Positions 18,601 to 29,019 of a stretch of 64,000 nt of DNA are shown here, one piece after another. The DNA comes from Silvania hatchlandensis (GTDB lineage Bacteria; Pseudomonadota; Gammaproteobacteria; Enterobacterales; Enterobacteriaceae): the NCBI RefSeq assembly GCF_025564065.1, contig NZ_JAMGZK010000043.1, positions 62,001-126,000 of the forward strand, in the 5' to 3' direction. The translations under genes were made by a program, and so were the position numbers. The notes under the pieces were generated by a model. It did no database searches and was not told the DNA's origin. It saw nothing but the letters and a program-made list of their open reading frames with translations. Position 1 is the first letter of the stretch; the number at the start of each line of letters is the position of its first letter.

Positions 18601-19631
18601 AGGGCCGTCCGGTATTCCAGGCGGTGCGTGAGAACAGCGAAGACGCGCGTGAATGGAACAGCGGCACCTTCGTGGCGCCAACCCTGATTGAACTGTCCAG
18701 CTTCGACGAGCTGAAAAAAGAGGTCTTCGGCCCGGTGCTGCACGTGGTGCGTTACAACCGTAACAACCTCGATCAGCTGATCGCGCAGATTAACGCCTCC
18801 GGCTACGGCCTGACGCTGGGCGTGCATACCCGTATCGACGAGACCATCGCCCAGGTGACCGGCAGCGCCAACGTCGGCAACCTGTACGTCAACCGCAACA
18901 TGGTGGGCGCCGTGGTCGGCGTGCAGCCGTTCGGTGGCGAAGGCCTGTCGGGCACCGGACCAAAAGCCGGGGGACCGATGTACCTGTATCGCCTGCTGGC
19001 GCACCGTCCGGCGAACGCGCTGGGCGTAACCCTGGCGCGTCAGGATGCCCAACGTCCGGTGGATGCGCAGGTGAAAGCGGTGCTGATCCAGCCGCTGGAG
19101 GCGCTGACGGCCTGGGCAGAAAAACGCCCGGCGCTGCAGGCGCTGTGCCAGCAGTATGCCGAGCTGGCGCAGGCCGGAACCCAGCGTCTGCTGCCGGGGC
19201 CAACCGGCGAGCGCAACACCTGGACGCTGATGCCGCGCGAGCGCGTCCTGTGCGTGGCGGATAACGAGCAGGATGCGCTGGTACAGCTGGCGGCAGCGCT
19301 GGCGACGGGTTGTGAAGTGCTGTGGCCGGAAGATGGTCTGCACCGGGACCTGGCGAAGCAGCTGCCGAAGGCGGTGACCTCACGCATTGGCTTTGCCAAA
19401 CCGGACGTGCTGACCAGTCAGGCGTTTGATGCGGTGATCTACCACGGCGATTCCGACCAGCTGCGCGAACTGTGCGAGCAGGTGGCGGCGCGCGACGGGG
19501 CGATTGTCTCGGTGCAGGGCTTTGCCCGGGGCGAGGAGAACCTGCAGCTCGAACGTCTGTACGTTGAGCGCTCGTTAAGCGTCAACACCGCCGCCGCAGG
19601 CGGCAACGCCAGCCTGATGACCATCGGCTAA
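15669..19631 (+). CDS. putA: PutA, trifunctional proline utilisation flavoenzyme and repressor
   Basis: 1320 residues, the same length as E. coli PutA. The N-terminal ribbon-helix-helix DNA-binding domain (TMGVKLDDATRERIKSAA, residues 1-50) represses putA/putP when proline is absent. The FAD proline dehydrogenase barrel (~250-610) contains RLVKGAYWDSEIKRAQ. The P5C dehydrogenase domain (~650-1120) has the general base in AETGGMNAMIVD and the nucleophile Cys in DSAGQRCSALRVL. A C-terminal domain of trifunctional PutAs follows. Two ~590-residue open frames run antisense to it but are codon-bias artefacts. CAGGAG precedes the ATG. Confidence 0.98.
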   Translation: MGMTTMGVKLDDATRERIKSAATRIDRTPHWLIKQAIFNYLEKLESDDALPELPALLAGAANESDDAHDAADEIHQPFLDFAEQILPQSVSRAAITAAYRRAETDAVPMLLEQARLPEPIATQAHKLAYDLADKLRSQKTASGRAGMVQSLLQEFSLSSQEGVALMCLAEALLRIPDKATRDALIRDKISNGNWHSHIGRSPSLFVNAATWGLLFTGRLVSTHNEASLSRSLNRIIGKSGEPLIRKGVDMAMRLMGEQFVTGETIAEALANARKLEDKGFRYSYDMLGEAALTAADAQAYMVSYQQAIHAIGKASNGRGIYEGPGISIKLSALHPRYSRAQYDRVMEELYPRLKSLTLLARQYDIGINIDAEEADRLEISLDLLEKLCFEPELAGWNGIGFVIQAYQKRCPFVIDYLIDLATRSRRRLMIRLVKGAYWDSEIKRAQMDGLEGYPVYTRKVYTDVSYLACAKKLLGVPNLIYPQFATHNAHTLAAIYSLAGNNYYPGQYEFQCLHGMGEPLYEQVTGKVADGKLNRPCRIYAPVGTHETLLAYLVRRLLENGANTSFVNRIADNTLPLDELVADPVQAVEKLAAQEGTTGLPHPKIALPRELYGSERVNSCGLDLANEHRLASLSSSLLNSALQKWIARPILEQAVADGDMLPVVNPAEPKDVVGYAREASEQEVELALNSAVNNAPIWFATPPQERAAILERAAVLMEDQMQQLIGILVREAGKTFSNAIAEVREAVDFLHYYAGQVRDDFANETHRPLGPVVCISPWNFPLAIFTGQVAAALAAGNSVLAKPAEQTPLIAAQGINILLEAGVPPGVVQLLPGRGETVGAKLTADNRVRGVMFTGSTEVASLLQRNIATRLDAQGRPTPLIAETGGMNAMIVDSSALTEQVVVDVVSSAFDSAGQRCSALRVLCLQDDIADHTLKMLRGAMAECRMGNPGRLTTDIGPVIDAEAKTNIENHIQAMRAKGRPVFQAVRENSEDAREWNSGTFVAPTLIELSSFDELKKEVFGPVLHVVRYNRNNLDQLIAQINASGYGLTLGVHTRIDETIAQVTGSANVGNLYVNRNMVGAVVGVQPFGGEGLSGTGPKAGGPMYLYRLLAHRPANALGVTLARQDAQRPVDAQVKAVLIQPLEALTAWAEKRPALQALCQQYAELAQAGTQRLLPGPTGERNTWTLMPRERVLCVADNEQDALVQLAAALATGCEVLWPEDGLHRDLAKQLPKAVTSRIGFAKPDVLTSQAFDAVIYHGDSDQLRELCEQVAARDGAIVSVQGFARGEENLQLERLYVERSLSVNTAAAGGNASLMTIG

Positions 19632-19644
19632 ACGTGCAAACTGC

Positions 19645-19670
19645 CCCCGGTAGCGCTACGCTTACCGGGG
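19645..19670. repeat. REP-like palindrome after putA
   Basis: CCCCGGTA ... TACCGGGG forms an 8-bp stem with a GC-rich internal loop, just downstream of putA. Together with the element at 19696 it forms a short two-palindrome array of the BIME type. Confidence 0.55.
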
Positions 19671-19695
19671 CGACAAAGCGACAAATAAACCGTAG

Positions 19696-19726
19696 GCCGG
19701 ATAAGCGCAGCGCATCCGGCTTTTTT
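19696..19726 (+). terminator. REP-type palindrome acting as a terminator
   Basis: GCCGGATAAGCGCAGCGC and ATCCGGC form the classic REP palindrome (GCCGGAT / ATCCGGC) and are followed by six T. It is placed to end the putA transcript. Confidence 0.7.
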
Positions 19727-19737
19727 ACAGGGAGAGA

Positions 19738-20136
19738 ATGATGAAAAGAGTCTTGATTGCCGGTGCGGCATTGCTGCTCAGCAGCCAAGCGCTGGCGGAT
19801 GAGTGCGCCAACGCGACGACCCAATCCGAGATGAATGCGTGCAGCGCCCGGCAGTACCAGGCCGCCGACAAGAAGCTGAATCAGACCTATCAGGCGGCGA
19901 GCAAACGGGCAGACACCGCCCAGCGTGACCTGCTGAAGAGAGCGCAGCAGGCGTGGATCACCCTGCGCGATGCGGACTGTGCGTTTGTCGGCTCCAGCAC
20001 CGAAGGCGGCAGCATCCAGCCGATGATCGTCAACCTGTGCCTGGCCGAAAAGACCAGCGAGCGCGAAGCGTTTCTGGCCTCGCTGATGCAGTGTGAAGAG
20101 GGCGACCTGAGCTGCCCTCTGCCGCCTGCGAATTAA
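19738..20136 (+). CDS. LprI-like (DUF1311) secreted protein
   Basis: 132 residues with a Sec signal peptide (MKRVLIAGAALLLSSQALA, cleavage before DECANA). The mature part matches the LprI/DUF1311 pattern: CANATTQSEMNACSARQYQA, then LNQTYQ, QRDLLKRAQQAWITLRDADC and a final pair of Cys. Members are periplasmic, and some inhibit lysozyme; that activity is not shown here. GGGAGAG precedes two adjacent ATG codons (19738 and 19741), and either could start. It is tail-to-tail with rutR with a 4-base overlap. Confidence 0.85.
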   Translation: MMKRVLIAGAALLLSSQALADECANATTQSEMNACSARQYQAADKKLNQTYQAASKRADTAQRDLLKRAQQAWITLRDADCAFVGSSTEGGSIQPMIVNLCLAEKTSEREAFLASLMQCEEGDLSCPLPPAN

Positions 20137-20771
20137 CGCACCCGAATCCCTTCGATAATCATCCGCTGCACGTTATCCACCGTGCTGTGGAAAAAGTCAT
20201 CATCTTTAAGCGACTTGCCGGTCACCGCCTCCACCTGCGCAGAAAAATCGGCGTAGTGCTGGGTGGCGGCCCAGATCATAAAGATCAGATGATGCGGATC
20301 CACCGGGGCCAGTTTGCCGGTGGCGACCCAGCCAGCAATGATCCCCGACTTCTCGTCCACCAGCGATTTCAGATCGCCGCTCAGGGCCGCTTTCAGCAGC
20401 GGCGCGCCCTGCAGCATCTCCAGACAGAACAGCCGCGACGCCTGAGGATAATCCCGGGAAACTTCCAGCTTCAGGCGGATATACTGCTGGATCGCCTCCA
20501 GCGGGGCCAGCTCTTCACGAAATGCCCGCAGCGGCGCCAGCCAGACATCAAGCAGATCCTGCAACACCGCCACGTACAGCGCCTCTTTCGAGGGAAAGTA
20601 GTACAGCAGATTGGTTTTTGAGACCCCCGCCAGCTCCGACACCTGCTCCAGCCGGGTACCGTGGATGCCAAACTGTGAGAAGGTCTCCAGCGCGGCGGCA
20701 AGAATCGCCTGTTTTTTTGCGCTTACCGCCTGCGAACGTTTACCGGGTGTTTTCACTGCGCCTTGTGCCAT
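20133..20771 (-). CDS. rutR: RutR, TetR-family regulator of pyrimidine degradation
   Basis: 212 residues from the ATG at 20771 (MAQGAVKTPGKRSQAVS), exactly the E. coli RutR length. The TetR helix-turn-helix is GIHGTRLEQVSELAGVSKTN (residues ~40-60), followed by LYYFPSKEALY. RutR is the uracil-responsive repressor of rutABCDEFG and also controls carAB and other genes in E. coli. It is divergent from rutA across 290 bases holding a RutR-like site and a sigma-54 promoter. The 11-codon upstream in-frame extension to 20804 is not conserved. Confidence 0.95.
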   Translation of the reverse strand: MAQGAVKTPGKRSQAVSAKKQAILAAALETFSQFGIHGTRLEQVSELAGVSKTNLLYYFPSKEALYVAVLQDLLDVWLAPLRAFREELAPLEAIQQYIRLKLEVSRDYPQASRLFCLEMLQGAPLLKAALSGDLKSLVDEKSGIIAGWVATGKLAPVDPHHLIFMIWAATQHYADFSAQVEAVTGKSLKDDDFFHSTVDNVQRMIIEGIRVR

Positions 20772-20877
20772 CTGCTCACTCCTTTTTGTATTTGCCCTCA
20801 GCATAGCAAAACCCCTGCCGTCTCACGACAATCTGCACCCCCATCGCGCACGACTGCCTGCTTTGTGTGCAAGGTTT

Positions 20878-20893
20878 TTGACCGTTCAGTCCA
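20878..20893. promoter_or_regulatory. Possible RutR operator
   Basis: TTGACCGTTCAGTCCA resembles the RutR consensus TTGACCAnnTGGTCAA: the left half is perfect and the right half partial. It lies between rutR and the rut promoter. Confidence 0.5.
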
Positions 20894-20957
20894 CTTTTTT
20901 AACCCGCATTTAAGCAACCATACGTTAACACGTTAATAACAAAGATAATTTCAAAAC

Positions 20958-20973
20958 TGGCATCGCCTTTGCA
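20958..20973 (+). promoter_or_regulatory. Sigma-54 promoter of the rut operon
   Basis: TGGCATCGCCTTTGCA has the GG and GC elements of -24/-12 promoters with correct spacing. It fits the known NtrC-dependent expression of rutA under nitrogen limitation. Confidence 0.8.
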
Positions 20974-21000
20974 AAACAGCCTTACGCGGCTGAACAGGAG

Positions 21001-21062
21001 ATGCAGGATGCAGCGCCACGTCAGACATTCACCCCCCATGTTGAGATGAAGAGAGGTTTGTG

Positions 21063-21063
<1 letters not shown>
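21001..21063 (+). CDS. Short ORF in the rutA leader (20 codons)
   Basis: The frame beginning [17 protein letters not shown] ends in TGA at 21061-21063, overlapping the rutA ATG by one base. E. coli annotations that give RutA ~19 extra residues begin with nearly the same peptide in frame with rutA; here a stop separates them. AGGAG directly abuts the ATG, a poor spacing for translation. It may be a leader peptide or untranslated conserved sequence. Confidence 0.3.
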
Positions 21064-22846
<1,783 letters not shown>

Positions 22847-22857
22847 GGAGCTAACAA

Positions 22858-23244
22858 ATGCCGAAATCCGTCATTATTCCACCGGGCACCAGCACCCCGA
22901 TCGCCCCCTTTGTGCCGGGCACGCTGGCTGACGGCATCGTGTATGTCTCCGGCACGCTGCCGTTTGACGCGCATAACAACGTGGTGTTTCCCGACGACCC
23001 AAAGGCGCAAACCCGCCACGTGCTACAGACTATCCAGCGCGTTATCGAAACGGCGGGCGGGACGATGGCGGACGTGACCTTCAACAGCATCTTTATCACC
23101 GACTGGAAAAACTACGCCGCGATTAACGAAATCTACGCCGAGTTTTTCCCCGGCGATAAACCGGCGCGATTCTGCATTCAGTGCGGGCTGGTCAAGCCCG
23201 AGGCGCTGGTGGAGATCGCAAGCGTTGCCCACATTGCGAAGTGA
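22858..23244 (+). CDS. rutC: RutC, aminoacrylate deaminase (YjgF/RidA family)
   Basis: 128 residues of the YjgF/YER057c/UK114 family. It carries [14 protein letters not shown] and the C-terminal [19 protein letters not shown], including the conserved substrate-binding region. It acts on 3-aminoacrylate, giving malonic semialdehyde and ammonia. TGAGGAG lies before the ATG, 11 bases after rutB ends. Confidence 0.96.
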   Translation: MPKSVIIPPGTSTPIAPFVPGTLADGIVYVSGTLPFDAHNNVVFPDDPKAQTRHVLQTIQRVIETAGGTMADVTFNSIFITDWKNYAAINEIYAEFFPGDKPARFCIQCGLVKPEALVEIASVAHIAK

Positions 23245-23251
23245 GGTTGCC

Positions 23252-24064
23252 ATGAAGCTATCCCTTTCACCTCCGCCCTTTGCTGACGCGCCAGTGGTGG
23301 TGCTGATCGCCGGGCTGGGAGGCAGCGGCAGCTACTGGCTGCCCCAGATCGCGGATCTGGAGCAGGAGTATCAGGTGGTGTGCTACGACCAGCGCGGAAC
23401 GGGAAATAACTCCGGCGCGCTGCCGGAGGATTACAGCCTCGCCCAGATGGCCGATGAACTGTGGCATGCGCTGGCAGAGGCCGGGATCACCCGCTTCTGC
23501 GTGGTGGGCCATGCGCTGGGGGCGCTGATTGGCCTGCAGCTGGCGGTGGATAACCCCGCAGCGGTCAGCGCACTGGTGTGCGTCAACGGCTGGCTGACGC
23601 TGCACCCGCATACCCGGCGCTGTTTCCAGATACGCGAGCGGCTGCTGCATGCCGGTGGCGCCCAGGCGTGGGTAGAGGCTCAGGCGCTGTTTCTCTATCC
23701 GGCAGACTGGATGGCGGCCCGCATGCCGCGCATGGAGGCCGAAGAGGCGCTGGCGCTGGCTCATTTCCAGGGCAAAGAGACGCTGCTGCGCAGGCTGTAC
23801 GCCCTGAAAGCGGCCGACTACAGCCGCGCGGTGGCACAGATCCGCTGCCCGGTGCAGATAATCTGCTCCGGGGACGATCTGCTGGTGCCCGCAGTCTGTT
23901 CAACGCTGCTGCACGCCGCCCTCCCTGGCAGCGTGCATACGGTAATGCCCGGCGGCGGACATGCCTGCAACGTCACCGAACCCGAGATCTTCAACGCCCT
24001 GCTGCTGAACGGGCTCGCCAGCCTGCTGCACAGCCACAATCGATTTTATAAGGAGCTGCAATGA
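23252..24064 (+). CDS. rutD: RutD, alpha/beta-hydrolase-fold protein of the rut pathway
   Basis: A 270-residue alpha/beta-hydrolase-fold protein. The nucleophile elbow reads [11 protein letters not shown], with Ala where serine hydrolases have Ser; E. coli RutD has the same substitution, so this is a family trait rather than damage. The C-terminal His is in [11 protein letters not shown]. It assists pyrimidine breakdown downstream of RutB/RutC but is not strictly essential in E. coli. The ATG at 23252 lies 7 bases after rutC ends, and the gene overlaps rutE by 4 bases (ATGA). Confidence 0.95.
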   Translation: MKLSLSPPPFADAPVVVLIAGLGGSGSYWLPQIADLEQEYQVVCYDQRGTGNNSGALPEDYSLAQMADELWHALAEAGITRFCVVGHALGALIGLQLAVDNPAAVSALVCVNGWLTLHPHTRRCFQIRERLLHAGGAQAWVEAQALFLYPADWMAARMPRMEAEEALALAHFQGKETLLRRLYALKAADYSRAVAQIRCPVQIICSGDDLLVPAVCSTLLHAALPGSVHTVMPGGGHACNVTEPEIFNALLLNGLASLLHSHNRFYKELQ

Positions 24065-24651
24065 GCGAAGCCATCAACCCAACGGCGCAGCACGCACTGT
24101 TTACCGAGGCGCGCAGCCATAACGGCTGGCTGGACCGCCCGGTCAGCGACGAGACGCTGCACGAGATCTACGACCTGATGAAGTGGGGCCCGACCTCCGC
24201 CAACTGTTCCCCGGCGCGGATGGTGTTTATCCGCACCCCGGAGGGCAAAGAGAAGCTGCGCCCGGCCCTCTCCAGCGGCAATCTGCAAAAAACCCTTACC
24301 GCCCCGGTCACCGCCATCGTTGCCTGGGACAGTGTGTTTTACGACCGTCTGCCCGCGCTGTTTCCCCACGGCGATGCCCGTAGCTGGTTTACCGCCAGCC
24401 CTGCGCTTGCCGAGGAGACCGCATTTCGCAACAGTACCCTGCAGGCGGCGTATCTGATTGTTGCCTGCCGTGCGTTGGGGCTCGATACCGGGCCGATGTC
24501 CGGCTTCGATCGCGAGAAGGTCGATGCGGCCTTCTTCAGCGACAGCAACCTGAAAAGCAATCTGCTGATCAACATCGGTTACGGCGATAACAGCAAGCTG
24601 TATGGTCGACTGCCCCGGCTGAGCTTTAGCGACGCCTGCGGGCTGGCATAA
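24061..24651 (+). CDS. rutE: RutE, malonic semialdehyde reductase (nitroreductase family)
   Basis: 196 residues of the nitroreductase/HadB-RutE family. It reduces the toxic malonic semialdehyde to 3-hydroxypropionate. The flavin-binding N-terminus is [18 protein letters not shown], and the C-terminal half has [18 protein letters not shown]. It overlaps the end of rutD and is preceded by AAGGAG within rutD. Confidence 0.96.
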   Translation: MSEAINPTAQHALFTEARSHNGWLDRPVSDETLHEIYDLMKWGPTSANCSPARMVFIRTPEGKEKLRPALSSGNLQKTLTAPVTAIVAWDSVFYDRLPALFPHGDARSWFTASPALAEETAFRNSTLQAAYLIVACRALGLDTGPMSGFDREKVDAAFFSDSNLKSNLLINIGYGDNSKLYGRLPRLSFSDACGLA

Positions 24652-24660
24652 GGAGCGAAC

Positions 24661-25155
24661 ATGAGCATTCCGGATAAACAGTCCTTTCGAGATGCGATGG
24701 CCTGCATCGGCGCGGCGGTGAATATCATCACCACCGACGGCCCCGCCGGACAGGCCGGGTTTACCGCCAGCGCAGTGTGTAGCGTGACCGACTCTCCGCC
24801 AACACTGCTGGTGTGCCTCAATCGCGGGGCCTCGGTGTGGCCGGTGTTCAGTGAAAACGGCACCCTGTGCGTCAACACCCTGAGCGGCGAACAACAGTCC
24901 CTGTCTACTCTGTTCGGCGGTAAAACGTCGATGGCGGAACGCTTCGCCGCTGCGCGATGGCAGACGGGCGAAACCGGCTGCCCGCGGCTGGAGGAGGCGC
25001 TGGCCTCCTTCGACTGTCGGATAAGCCAGGTGGTGAGCGTCGGCACCCACGACATTCTGTTTTGCGACATTGTTTCCCTTACCTGCCACCCTGCGCCGCA
25101 CGGCCTGGTGTGGTTTGACCGCGGCTACCACGCACTGATGCGACCCGCCTGTTAA
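24661..25155 (+). CDS. rutF: RutF, FMN reductase (NADH) for RutA
   Basis: A 164-residue flavin reductase of the HpaC/ActVB-like family that supplies FMNH2 to RutA. Typical segments are [20 protein letters not shown] and [24 protein letters not shown] precedes the ATG, 9 bases after rutE. Confidence 0.96.
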   Translation: MSIPDKQSFRDAMACIGAAVNIITTDGPAGQAGFTASAVCSVTDSPPTLLVCLNRGASVWPVFSENGTLCVNTLSGEQQSLSTLFGGKTSMAERFAAARWQTGETGCPRLEEALASFDCRISQVVSVGTHDILFCDIVSLTCHPAPHGLVWFDRGYHALMRPAC

Positions 25156-25176
25156 CCCTCCTTAAGGAGACCGCTG

Positions 25177-26505
25177 ATGGCATTTTTCGATTTTCCTCAC
25201 TGGCAGTTGAAATCGACCTCTTCAGGCAGCGGCGTGGTCGCGCCGGATGAACGTCTCCCACTGGGACAAACCGCGGTAATGGGGGTGCAGCACGCGGTGG
25301 CGATGTTTGGCGCCACGGTGCTGATGCCGATCCTGATGGGGCTCGATCCGAACCTGTCGATTCTGATGTCGGGGATTGGCACCCTGCTGTTCTTTTTCAT
25401 CACCGGCGGGCGGGTGCCGAGCTATCTCGGCTCAAGCGCGGCCTTTGTCGGCGTGGTCATCGCTGCCACCGGCTTTAGCGGTCAGGGCGTTAATCCGCAG
25501 CTGAGCGTGGCGCTGGGCGGAATTATCGCCTGTGGGGCGATCTACACCCTGATTGGTTTTGTAGTGATGAAGATGGGCACCCGCTGGATAGAACGGCTGA
25601 TGCCGCCGGTGGTCACCGGGGCGGTGGTCATGGCGATTGGCCTGAACCTCGCCCCGATTGCGGTCAAAGGCGTTTCCGGGTCGGCGTTTGACAGCTGGAT
25701 GGCGGTGGTGACGGTGCTGTGTATTGGCCTGGTGGCGGTGTTTACCCGGGGCATGATCCAGCGTCTGCTGATCCTCGTCGGGCTGATCTTCGCCTGCCTG
25801 ATCTATGCCGCGCTGACCAGCGTCTTTGGTCTGGGCACGCCGGTCGATTTTACGCAGGTAGCACAGGCCGCCTGGTTTGGTTTACCCCAGTTGACCGCCC
25901 CAACCTTTAACGGCCAGGCGATGATGCTGATTGCCCCGGTGGCGGTGATCCTGGTGGCAGAGAACCTCGGTCACCTGAAGGCGGTGGCCGGAATGACCGG
26001 GCGCAATATGGATCCCTGGATGGGACGGGCCTTTGTCGGTGACGGGCTGGCGACCATGCTGTCGGGCTCGGTGGGCGGTAGCGGCGTTACCACTTACGCC
26101 GAGAACATTGGCGTGATGGCGGTAACCAAAGTCTACTCGACGCTGGTGTTCGTGGCGGCGGCGGTGATTGCTATTCTGCTCGGCTTTTCACCGAAGTTCG
26201 GTGCGCTGATCCACACCATCCCGGCGGCGGTGATTGGCGGCGCATCGATTGTAGTGTTTGGCTTAATCGCGGTGGCAGGGGCGCGCATCTGGGTGCAAAA
26301 CAAGGTCGATCTCAGCCACAACGGCAATCTGATTATGGTCGCCGTCACGCTGGTGCTCGGCGCCGGTGATTTTGCCCTCTCGCTCGGCGGCTTTACGCTC
26401 GGCGGGATCGGGACGGCCACCTTCGGCGCCATCGCGCTCAACGCCCTGCTCAGCCGCCGGATGGCCAGCGCGACGCAGGGCGACGTCGCGGTTCAGGAGC
26501 GTTAA
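25177..26505 (+). CDS. rutG: RutG, NCS2-family pyrimidine permease
   Basis: A 442-residue inner-membrane uracil/thymine transporter of the nucleobase:cation symporter-2 family. The family signature region QHAVAMFGATVLMPILMGL is near residue 35, and ILVAENLGHLKAVAGMTGR near 255 holds the substrate Glu. It is the last gene of rutABCDEFG and ends tail-to-tail with the eamA-type gene, overlapping by 4 bases. No intrinsic terminator is visible between them. Confidence 0.96.
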   Translation: MAFFDFPHWQLKSTSSGSGVVAPDERLPLGQTAVMGVQHAVAMFGATVLMPILMGLDPNLSILMSGIGTLLFFFITGGRVPSYLGSSAAFVGVVIAATGFSGQGVNPQLSVALGGIIACGAIYTLIGFVVMKMGTRWIERLMPPVVTGAVVMAIGLNLAPIAVKGVSGSAFDSWMAVVTVLCIGLVAVFTRGMIQRLLILVGLIFACLIYAALTSVFGLGTPVDFTQVAQAAWFGLPQLTAPTFNGQAMMLIAPVAVILVAENLGHLKAVAGMTGRNMDPWMGRAFVGDGLATMLSGSVGGSGVTTYAENIGVMAVTKVYSTLVFVAAAVIAILLGFSPKFGALIHTIPAAVIGGASIVVFGLIAVAGARIWVQNKVDLSHNGNLIMVAVTLVLGAGDFALSLGGFTLGGIGTATFGAIALNALLSRRMASATQGDVAVQER

Positions 26506-27416
26506 TCAACTGTGGCGCTGTCGATCTGCGGCAGCGCCTTTTTCTTTCTTTTAAGCTTGAGTTCGCTGACCAGTACCCCGGCAATGATAAACGCCGCCCC
26601 CAGCAGGGCCAGCAGGGGCAAACGCTCTCCGGCCAGACGGCCAAAGATCCCCGCCCACACGGGCTCCCCGGTGTAAATCACCGTCGCCCGCGTCGGCGAT
26701 ACGCTGCGCTGGGCCCAGTTCATTGTCACCTGAATAATGGCGCTGAAAATGCCTAACCCCAGCGCCACGATCCACAGCCCTGGCACCATCGGCGGCACCG
26801 ACTCCCCGGCCGGGATCATTGCCATAAAGGCCACCAGCGAGGCGGTCGCCAGCTGCACCACGGTCACCCGTTTGACGTCCACTTGCCCGGCCCAGGCGCT
26901 GATCAGAATGATTTCAGCCGCAATTGCCACCGCGCCCACCAGGGTGATCATCTCCCCGGGACCCAGCGCCAGCAGGTTATCCCCCGGTCCCGCCAGCAGG
27001 ATTAGGCCGATAAAGGCCAGCACGATACCGATGCAGGACATCAGCCCCGGCGTGCGACGCAGGCACAGCCACTGCAGGAGCGGCACCAGCGGCACGTACA
27101 TGGCGGTAATAAACGCCGATTTACTGCTGGGGATAGTCTGCAATCCCCAGGTCTGCAGGCTGTAGCCCAGCGCAATTGACACCCCAATAGCCACCCCGGC
27201 TTTCAGCTCGGTCATGGTCAGGCCGGGCAGGGTTTTCAGACACAGAAGCGCGACGGCGAGTGCGGCAGTGGCAAAGCGCAGGCCGACGAAGAAAAAGGGA
27301 TCGCTGAGGGTCACCGCATACTGCACGGCAAGAAAGGTCCCGCCCCAGAACATGGTAATGAGGATCAGGATCGCTTCCTGCGGCTTGATGGAAAAGGCAT
27401 AACGGGAGAAGGACAT
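26502..27416 (-). CDS. EamA/DMT-family inner-membrane exporter
   Basis: 304 residues with ten predicted membrane segments and two EamA repeats (AILILITMFWGGTFLAVQ at the start of the first; GAVAIAAEIILISAWAGQV at the start of the second). Drug/metabolite transporters of this kind export amino acids, nucleosides or drugs; the substrate is not predictable. The ATG at 27416 is preferred over an in-frame TTG at 27431. It is convergent with rutG and could serve export of a pyrimidine-related metabolite, but only position suggests this. Confidence 0.88.
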   Translation of the reverse strand: MSFSRYAFSIKPQEAILILITMFWGGTFLAVQYAVTLSDPFFFVGLRFATAALAVALLCLKTLPGLTMTELKAGVAIGVSIALGYSLQTWGLQTIPSSKSAFITAMYVPLVPLLQWLCLRRTPGLMSCIGIVLAFIGLILLAGPGDNLLALGPGEMITLVGAVAIAAEIILISAWAGQVDVKRVTVVQLATASLVAFMAMIPAGESVPPMVPGLWIVALGLGIFSAIIQVTMNWAQRSVSPTRATVIYTGEPVWAGIFGRLAGERLPLLALLGAAFIIAGVLVSELKLKRKKKALPQIDSATVD

Positions 27417-27493
27417 GAGACACCAGCACAAATAATCAATCCGCTAGTGTGCGATGCCCGGGGTAACAGTTCAATGCCAGGAAAATAAAAAAA

Positions 27494-27512
27494 CCGCCGG
27501 AAGAGCCGGCGG
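27494..27512 (-). terminator. Intrinsic terminator after ymdF
   Basis: A CCGCCGG/CCGGCGG stem with a 5-base loop is followed on the minus strand by a run of eight T. It lies about 50 bases past the ymdF stop. Confidence 0.85.
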
Positions 27513-27560
27513 CCGGGGTGCGGGATGGGTTACAGGACCCATTGTTCAGACGGCGACAAC

Positions 27561-27737
27561 CTAGTTGTTTCTGTTGCTGCCATGGCTATTTTTGCCCCCT
27601 TTTTTGCCAGCTTCGGATGCGCGTTGAGGGTCATTTTTGAAATTCCCCCCGCTTTGCTGGCCACCTTTACGACCTGCTTCTGATGCTCTTTCACGGTCTT
27701 CAGCAAAATTACCTGACCCACCACGATGGTTAGCCAT
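27561..27737 (-). CDS. ymdF: YmdF/YciG-type KGG-repeat stress protein
   Basis: A 58-residue hydrophilic protein beginning MANHRGGSGNFAEDRERASE. It contains two copies of the ~20-residue con-10/KGG motif (ASEAGRKGGQQSGGNF and ASEAGKKGGKNSHG). Family members are Gly/Lys-rich, RpoS-dependent stress proteins in enterobacteria; no activity is established. The perfect GGAGGT, 5 bases before the ATG at 27737, supports expression. A longer frame on the same strand (27530-27775) is a shadow. In K-12 ymdF also lies between rutG and wrbA. Confidence 0.92.
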   Translation of the reverse strand: MANHRGGSGNFAEDRERASEAGRKGGQQSGGNFKNDPQRASEAGKKGGKNSHGSNRNN

Positions 27738-28129
27738 GTCTGACCTCCAGAGTTGCGAAACATTAATTTATACAACCTACGGTGAGAGACAAATCACTCA
27801 CCTGGCGGCTCAGGGACAGGGCCGTTATCTGCGCCGCGTGAACCTAAGCTTAGTGGAGTGAGGCCATTCAGCCAGCGCATCGTAATATCCTGCAATATGT
27901 AATCAGCCTTTCGCATGAAAGAGCGGAAAGCGAACCCATAAGCCTTTCTTATCACTCTGGAAATCAACGATAAGGAAAATGTGTCATTTTGCGACAAAGA
28001 ACAGCGCATGAAAATTATTGTTTAAAATCAAAGAAATGGTTTACAGATTTGCAGTCTCGCGCCCACGTCATATCTTTAAATAACCGCAGCGTGTTGCTGC
28101 CTGAACAAAAAACCGAGGAGTAATGCGAG
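27738..28129. other. Intergenic region between ymdF and wrbA
   Basis: 392 bases holding the divergent promoters of ymdF and wrbA. I see no convincing gene here: a 71-residue minus-strand frame (27794-28009) lacks a ribosome-binding site and family similarity. The last 120 bases are AT-rich, consistent with a promoter for wrbA. Confidence 0.5.
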
Positions 28130-28726
28130 ATGACGAAAATTCTGGTGCTCTACTATTCGATGTACGGACACATTGAAACCATGGCTCAGGCAGTGGCGGA
28201 AGGCGCCAGTAAAGTCGAGGGGGTTGAGGTGACGATCAAGCGCGTCCCGGAAACCATGCCCGCAGAGGCATTTGCGAATGCGGGGGGTAAAGCGCAGGAC
28301 ACGCCGGTGGCGACACCGCAGGAGCTGGGCGATTACGACGCGATCATTTTTGGCACCCCGACGCGTTTTGGCAATATGGCCGGGCAGATGCGCACCTTCC
28401 TCGACCAGACGGGCGGGCTGTGGGTCAAAAATGCCCTGCACGGCAAGATCGCCAGCGTGTTTAGCTCAACCGGCACCGGCGGTGGCCAGGAGCAAACCAT
28501 CACCTCCACATGGACGACCCTGGCGCACCACGGAATGGTGATTGTGCCGATTGGCTACGGAGCAAAAGAGTTGTTTGATATTTCGCAGGTTCGCGGCGGC
28601 ACGCCGTACGGTGCAACGACCATTGCCGCAGGCGACGGTTCGCGACAGCCGTCGGAAACCGAGCTGAATATTGCCCGTTACCAGGGGGAATATGTCGCGG
28701 GTCTGGCCGTTAAACTGAAAGGTTAA
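28130..28726 (+). CDS. wrbA: WrbA, NAD(P)H:quinone oxidoreductase
   Basis: 198 residues, a flavodoxin-fold FMN enzyme that reduces quinones by two electrons. The FMN phosphate loop is [15 protein letters not shown] (residues ~8-22), followed by [19 protein letters not shown] and [14 protein letters not shown]. It is a soluble tetramer in E. coli, induced in stationary phase. CCGAGGAG precedes the ATG. yccJ follows after 20 bases on the same strand, as in K-12. Confidence 0.97.
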   Translation: MTKILVLYYSMYGHIETMAQAVAEGASKVEGVEVTIKRVPETMPAEAFANAGGKAQDTPVATPQELGDYDAIIFGTPTRFGNMAGQMRTFLDQTGGLWVKNALHGKIASVFSSTGTGGGQEQTITSTWTTLAHHGMVIVPIGYGAKELFDISQVRGGTPYGATTIAAGDGSRQPSETELNIARYQGEYVAGLAVKLKG

Positions 28727-28746
28727 CTCTCAACAGGAGGATTCCA

Positions 28747-28974
28747 ATGCCAACTCAAGAAGCAAAAGCCCATCGCGTCGGCGAATTTGCGCGTTTACGT
28801 AATACATCGCCGGAAATCGCCGAGGCGATCTTTGAGGTCGCGAAATATGACGAAAAACTGGCAGAGAAAATCTGGGAGGAAGGGAACGATGAAGTGCTGG
28901 TGTTAGCCTTCGAAAAAACCGACAAAGACTCGCTGTTCTGGGGCGAGCAGACTATCGATCGGCAAAACGTCTGA
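28747..28974 (+). CDS. yccJ: YccJ, small conserved protein
   Basis: A 75-residue acidic, soluble protein with no recognised catalytic motif, nearly identical to E. coli YccJ ([20 protein letters not shown], then [13 protein letters not shown]). It is cotranscribed with wrbA; CAGGAGG precedes the ATG. Function unknown. Confidence 0.94.
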   Translation: MPTQEAKAHRVGEFARLRNTSPEIAEAIFEVAKYDEKLAEKIWEEGNDEVLVLAFEKTDKDSLFWGEQTIDRQNV

Positions 28975-28983
28975 TGTTCGGGT

Positions 28984-29005
28984 AAGGGGGCTATAGAGCC
29001 CCCTT
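28984..29005 (+). terminator. Intrinsic terminator after wrbA-yccJ
   Basis: The stem AAGGGGGCT / AGCCCCCTT with loop ATAG is followed by TACTTTTAT. It lies between convergent yccJ and agp. Confidence 0.8.
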
Positions 29006-29019
29006 TACTTTTATCGTCC

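Noticed and set aside
17571-19343. 590-residue open frame antisense to putA
   Set aside because: Same reasoning; the frame is His/Gln/Arg-rich as expected from reversed putA codons, and no start signal is seen.
23495-23530. Inactivating mutation in rutD (Ala in the nucleophile elbow)
   Set aside because: GHALG is also present in E. coli RutD, so it is a normal feature of the family.
27794-28009. 71-residue minus-strand frame in the ymdF-wrbA gap
   Set aside because: No ribosome-binding site, unusual composition and no recognised family; it overlaps the likely promoter regions.
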